This document shows, piece after piece, positions 5,776 through 8,652 of a DNA stretch of 8,652 nucleotides. The notes below the pieces were generated by a model. That model did not search any database. It was not told the DNA's origin and worked only from the letters and a program-made list of their open reading frames with translations. The stretch spans positions 1 to 8,652 of the forward strand of contig JAIITD010000068.1 in assembly GCA_022737715.1 (NCBI GenBank). The letters run 5' to 3'. The position numbers and the translations under genes were made by a program. How positions within the stretch are numbered: position 1 is the first letter of the stretch; each line of letters opens with the position of its first letter. The DNA comes from Veillonella sp. (GTDB lineage Bacteria > Bacillota > Negativicutes > Veillonellales > Veillonellaceae).

Positions 5776-7140
5776 ATGAACTGGAAACGTGTAATAGCAT
5801 TAGGTCTATTGGGACTGACTGTTGGTATGGGACAATCCTATGCTATCGATGTAAATATTCCTGGCGCCGATGCATCTATACCTGCTGATGAATATCAAAA
5901 TTATCGAAAAAATACCTCACAATCTAGACAAATGGATCAAAGAATTGTAGAGAAGGTTACAAGAGATAATAAATCGATTCCTAATTATGATATGTCGAAA
6001 ACACCGATGGATATATATCATACAAGAGAATTAAATCATGGTGTTAGATATTCTAGTACGGTATTTATCTTAAAAGAAAATGGAGCGAATATAAAATTTA
6101 CTATACCTCAACCAAGCATTGTAGCTCAGGCTAAGGGAAGTATGGGTAAGCATAAAGAATTAATCAGTGCAGGTGGAGTAATGACCTATAATGGGGAGTG
6201 GTATTACGAGTTAAGACCACAGCCTAAGGGTGATAATTGGGAAGATACAAACATTCCATATAGTAAGTTAAACTCTGATGCTATGAAAGAAGTATTTTAT
6301 AAAAGATATAATCCCATAGCAGGTAATAAAAAAATTAGTGAAAAGGTGTTAGGTGCTAATACTTTTACATATCCAACCGTTGAAAAGGCTACATGGGATT
6401 CAATCGTATATAAGAATGATTTGGTAGAAGGAACAATCAATTTTACTATGCCAAAACAGCCGACGGTTTCTTATCATATTGGATATATGCTTCCAAAAGG
6501 AGTCGTTAAAAAGATAAGTTCTAAAGGTGATGATGCACTAGTTAAAGCCACTATGAATGGTTTGGCGAATAGTGTATTGCCATCGGTAAAACCTGCTAGT
6601 GATATATTAGAATATACCTCTGAAGTACATAGAGGACCTTTTACGTTCAGAATTTTAAAAAATAGTAAATCCTTAGGTACAAAAGTCACTAAAAATGGTT
6701 CCCAAGTCGAGTATTTTAAGTCTGGTAAAATTAAAGAGTCTATTTCTGTCAGACCACTTTTTAAACGAGATGATCCAAAGAAACAGAATATCATGTATCA
6801 TTCTCTAATTGGATTTGTTGGTGCAGATCAATTAAATGAAGGTAAGCCTATTCAATTTGCTACTGTATGGAATGATGCTTTACCAGGTGCTTATTATGAA
6901 GTTAAGGGCGAAAAAGATACTTTATTTGTGATGACTGTATTTGATGACACGCATCTTTATACTCACTATATGGTCAAACCTCATGATGTGCATGTAAGTA
7001 ATTTTAAATTACGTGATATCGTTCAATATGTAGATTACAAGCATAATAAAGAGGATTATGGTAGATTTAAACTTGGTTTAGGGGTGCCAAAGGTCTTAAT
7101 TGAACGAAACATATCAGAAGAATTGAATAAGAAAAAATAA
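5776..7140 (+). CDS. Exported protein of unknown function (signal peptide, AT-rich gene)
   Basis: This encodes 454 residues that I do not recognise. Residues 1-23 are a signal peptide: basic MNWKR, hydrophobic core VIALGLLGLTVGMG, and a likely signal peptidase I site after SYA, leaving a mature protein starting IDVNIPG. There is no lipobox cysteine, no sorting motif and no second membrane segment, so a soluble or envelope-associated secreted or periplasmic protein is likely. The mature part is Lys-, Tyr- and Asn-rich and looks beta-strand rich. Two stretches (about 82-265 and 280-430) may be related halves, since each opens with a Tyr-Thr/His segment leading into an FxILK strand, but this is weak. 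The ATG at 5776 is chosen for GAGGAG upstream (5763-5768); an in-frame TTG at 5761 overlaps that site. Base composition is clearly lower in GC than in neighbouring genes, and AGA arginine codons and TTA leucine codons are frequent. It is monocistronic. Confidence 0.82.
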   Translation: MNWKRVIALGLLGLTVGMGQSYAIDVNIPGADASIPADEYQNYRKNTSQSRQMDQRIVEKVTRDNKSIPNYDMSKTPMDIYHTRELNHGVRYSSTVFILKENGANIKFTIPQPSIVAQAKGSMGKHKELISAGGVMTYNGEWYYELRPQPKGDNWEDTNIPYSKLNSDAMKEVFYKRYNPIAGNKKISEKVLGANTFTYPTVEKATWDSIVYKNDLVEGTINFTMPKQPTVSYHIGYMLPKGVVKKISSKGDDALVKATMNGLANSVLPSVKPASDILEYTSEVHRGPFTFRILKNSKSLGTKVTKNGSQVEYFKSGKIKESISVRPLFKRDDPKKQNIMYHSLIGFVGADQLNEGKPIQFATVWNDALPGAYYEVKGEKDTLFVMTVFDDTHLYTHYMVKPHDVHVSNFKLRDIVQYVDYKHNKEDYGRFKLGLGVPKVLIERNISEELNKKK

Positions 7141-7179
7141 ATTATTATGTATTGTGATTCTATATGATTGATTAGATTA

Positions 7180-7235
7180 AGCAATATATATTGCTCAGTA
7201 AAAAGAGGACCGGCTCAAACGAGTCGGTCCTCTTG
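7180..7235. terminator. Terminator region between the exported protein and the flippase
   Basis: A 14-base stem, AAGAGGACCGGCTC (about 7204-7217) pairing with 7222-7235 with one G-T wobble, has a four-base loop. On the minus strand it is followed by six T residues (complement of about 7200-7205), making a good terminator for the flippase gene. On the plus strand the T run is poor (CTTGCTGTT). The plus strand also has a 16-base palindrome, AGCAATATATATTGCT (7180-7195), which may help stop transcription of the exported-protein gene. Coordinates may be off by one base. Confidence 0.75.
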
Positions 7236-7251
7236 CTGTTCGTATATGTAA

Positions 7252-8652
7252 TTATCTAAAGAATCTACCAATGAGTGGCATGCTAGCACCATCATTTTTA
7301 TTAAGTCCTTTTAAGAGAACCATGATGATGACGTAGAGTAATAAGCCTTCGATACCTGTGAGTATGAAATTAGCCCACATTGGTAAGATACTTGCTAGGT
7401 AGTGGTAGCTCAAGAAGATGAGTACCCCCATGACACCGGCACTGACCACGTTTTTCCAGAGAAGGGAAATATCGAGGAAGTAGCCTGTATATTTTTTGAT
7501 GTAAATCAAGTTGAGTAAGGCTGCAAAGCCGATGTCGGCTACGGTTGCCCAAGCGGCACCACCGATGCCGAGCCAAGGAATGGCCGTTAATGTCCAGTTA
7601 AGGATAACCTTGATAACAAGGGAAATACCCATGTTGATAACCGGAATGCGCGGTTTGTTGAGACCTTGCAAAATACCTGTTGTTACTTGGTGAACGCCGA
7701 GGAAGAAGATGGAGAACGCCGTAATTTGTGTTGCTAGTTCTGCCTTAGGTGCATTGTAGATTAAAGTAACTGTTGGGGCCGCGAGTACATATAATAGCAC
7801 CGTAAATGGCACGGTTGCCATAAATGTTAATCGCATAGAACCTGCGGTACGTTCGTAAATACCTTGGTGATCTTGTTTAGCAAAGGCATGGGAGATAGCC
7901 GGCACGATACTCGTAGCAAGGGCCGCCGTAATGATGGTCGCTAGGTTTATGAGCGGTACTGCCATACCTGTAAGGTAACCGAATAGTTCTGTTACCTCGT
8001 TCATCGGGAAACCGGCGTCTAATAGACGACGTGGTACGATGAGCAAATCAAGATTTGCCGTTAACGGTAACATGATACTGGCTAAGGAAATTGGAATGGA
8101 CAACGATAACAGTCGCGACAAAATTTCTTTAGCCGATTCGCGCGGACCATCATAGCTTTCACCAGTATTACTAGACTTAGGCAATTTGTAGTAATAGTAC
8201 AAGAGCACGAGGAAGGCACCAAAGGCACCGACGCCAGCGCCTAGGCTAGCACCGCCAGCTGCAGCCGGTAGACCATATGGCAATAAGATAGCCGCTGCAC
8301 CGAGCATGACGATAACGCGCAATAGTTGTTCTACGATTTGGCTGACCGCCGTTGGGGTCATCATTTCATAACCTTGGATATAGCCGCGGAAACAGGAAAT
8401 CCAAGTTACAAAGAATACTGCCGGAGCAAGTGCGATGATAGAGTAGTAGGCACGGCTTTCAGCAATGAGACCGCTCGAGATTAGCCAATCTGCGCCAAAG
8501 TACATGGCCAAGCTGGCGATAAAGCCCGTAATGGTTAGCATTGTGAAAGAAATATTGAATACTCGCTTAGCGCCACCAAAGTCGTGTAATGCTAATCGTT
8601 CTGCCGTCAAAATGGAGATGGCAATCGGCACACCTGCGCTCGAAATTTGTAA
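7252..8652 (-). CDS. SpoVB/MurJ-like polysaccharide or lipid-linked flippase (partial, N-terminus outside window)
   Basis: The frame is open to the right edge, giving 466 visible residues of a multi-spanning membrane protein of the MOP exporter superfamily (polysaccharide biosynthesis/SpoVB/MurJ group). These proteins flip lipid-linked sugars across the membrane for wall or capsule synthesis. Recognisable parts are the start of visible sequence SSAGVPIAISILTAERL, matching the end of the family's second helix, and RGYIQGYEMMTPTAVSQIVE (89-108), the RGxxQGxxxMxPTAxSQxxEQ signature of SpoVB-type proteins. About twelve membrane segments are visible; roughly 50 residues and one to two segments should lie beyond the window. 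A GTG at 8631 is only an internal codon, since homology continues upstream of it. A polar loop (about 155-172) separates the two helix bundles. Substrate cannot be assigned: lipid II, capsule or other undecaprenyl-linked sugars are all possible. Confidence 0.85.
   Translation of the reverse strand, partial: LQISSAGVPIAISILTAERLALHDFGGAKRVFNISFTMLTITGFIASLAMYFGADWLISSGLIAESRAYYSIIALAPAVFFVTWISCFRGYIQGYEMMTPTAVSQIVEQLLRVIVMLGAAAILLPYGLPAAAGGASLGAGVGAFGAFLVLLYYYYKLPKSSNTGESYDGPRESAKEILSRLLSLSIPISLASIMLPLTANLDLLIVPRRLLDAGFPMNEVTELFGYLTGMAVPLINLATIITAALATSIVPAISHAFAKQDHQGIYERTAGSMRLTFMATVPFTVLLYVLAAPTVTLIYNAPKAELATQITAFSIFFLGVHQVTTGILQGLNKPRIPVINMGISLVIKVILNWTLTAIPWLGIGGAAWATVADIGFAALLNLIYIKKYTGYFLDISLLWKNVVSAGVMGVLIFLSYHYLASILPMWANFILTGIEGLLLYVIIMVLLKGLNKNDGASMPLIGRFFR

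Noticed and set aside
7370..7693. Short open frames on either strand within the flippase, and similar ones inside the HAD, permease and exported-protein genes.
   Set aside because: They overlap well-supported genes, lack start signals and encode no recognisable sequence.

Overview
The window reads as chromosomal DNA of a low-to-middling-GC anaerobic Firmicute. Gene style (AGGAGG ribosome binding sites, a SpoVB-type flippase, an AEC carrier, a C26 hydrolase beside an APC permease) fits the Negativicutes, and Veillonella is my best guess. That is inference from general resemblance, not from any database search.

Layout, left to right. (1) At the left edge, minus strand, lies a 5'-truncated acetate/succinate transporter of the GPR1/FUN34/YaaH (SatP) family; only the C-terminal ~88 residues are left. 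(2) An AEC-family carrier (301-1299, +) starts just upstream of that fragment, in the opposite direction. (3) It converges on a HAD phosphatase (1359-2018, -), and the two share a strong bidirectional terminator. (4) Divergent from the HAD gene is an acidic cytoplasmic protein of unknown function (2131-2973, +). (5) Between this gene and the next convergent gene lies about 540 bp of non-coding DNA holding a tandem array of eight ~53-bp units plus degenerate flanking units, bracketed by a hairpin terminator on each side. (6) A two-gene minus-strand operon encodes a class-I glutamine-amidotransferase-like hydrolase (peptidase C26, PuuD-like; 4820-5554) followed by an APC amino-acid permease (3513-4820). 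The stop of the first and start of the second overlap by one base, and a 9-bp inverted repeat lies in the promoter region. (7) Divergent from it, behind a near-consensus sigma-70 promoter, is an AT-rich gene for a 454-residue exported protein of unknown function (5776-7140, +). (8) A SpoVB/MurJ-like polysaccharide or lipid-linked flippase (7252 to the right edge, -) lacks its first ~50 residues because of the window boundary.

The genes do not form one obvious system. The only pair whose functions clearly belong together is hydrolase plus permease: uptake of an amino acid or gamma-glutamyl compound coupled to gamma-glutamyl cleavage. The least ordinary items are the 53-bp array, whose left neighbour (the terminator of the unknown gene) is in register with the repeats and looks like a member of the array; the truncated SatP fragment; and the compositionally distinct exported protein. 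I see no tRNA, rRNA, CRISPR array, insertion sequence, prophage or defence genes.
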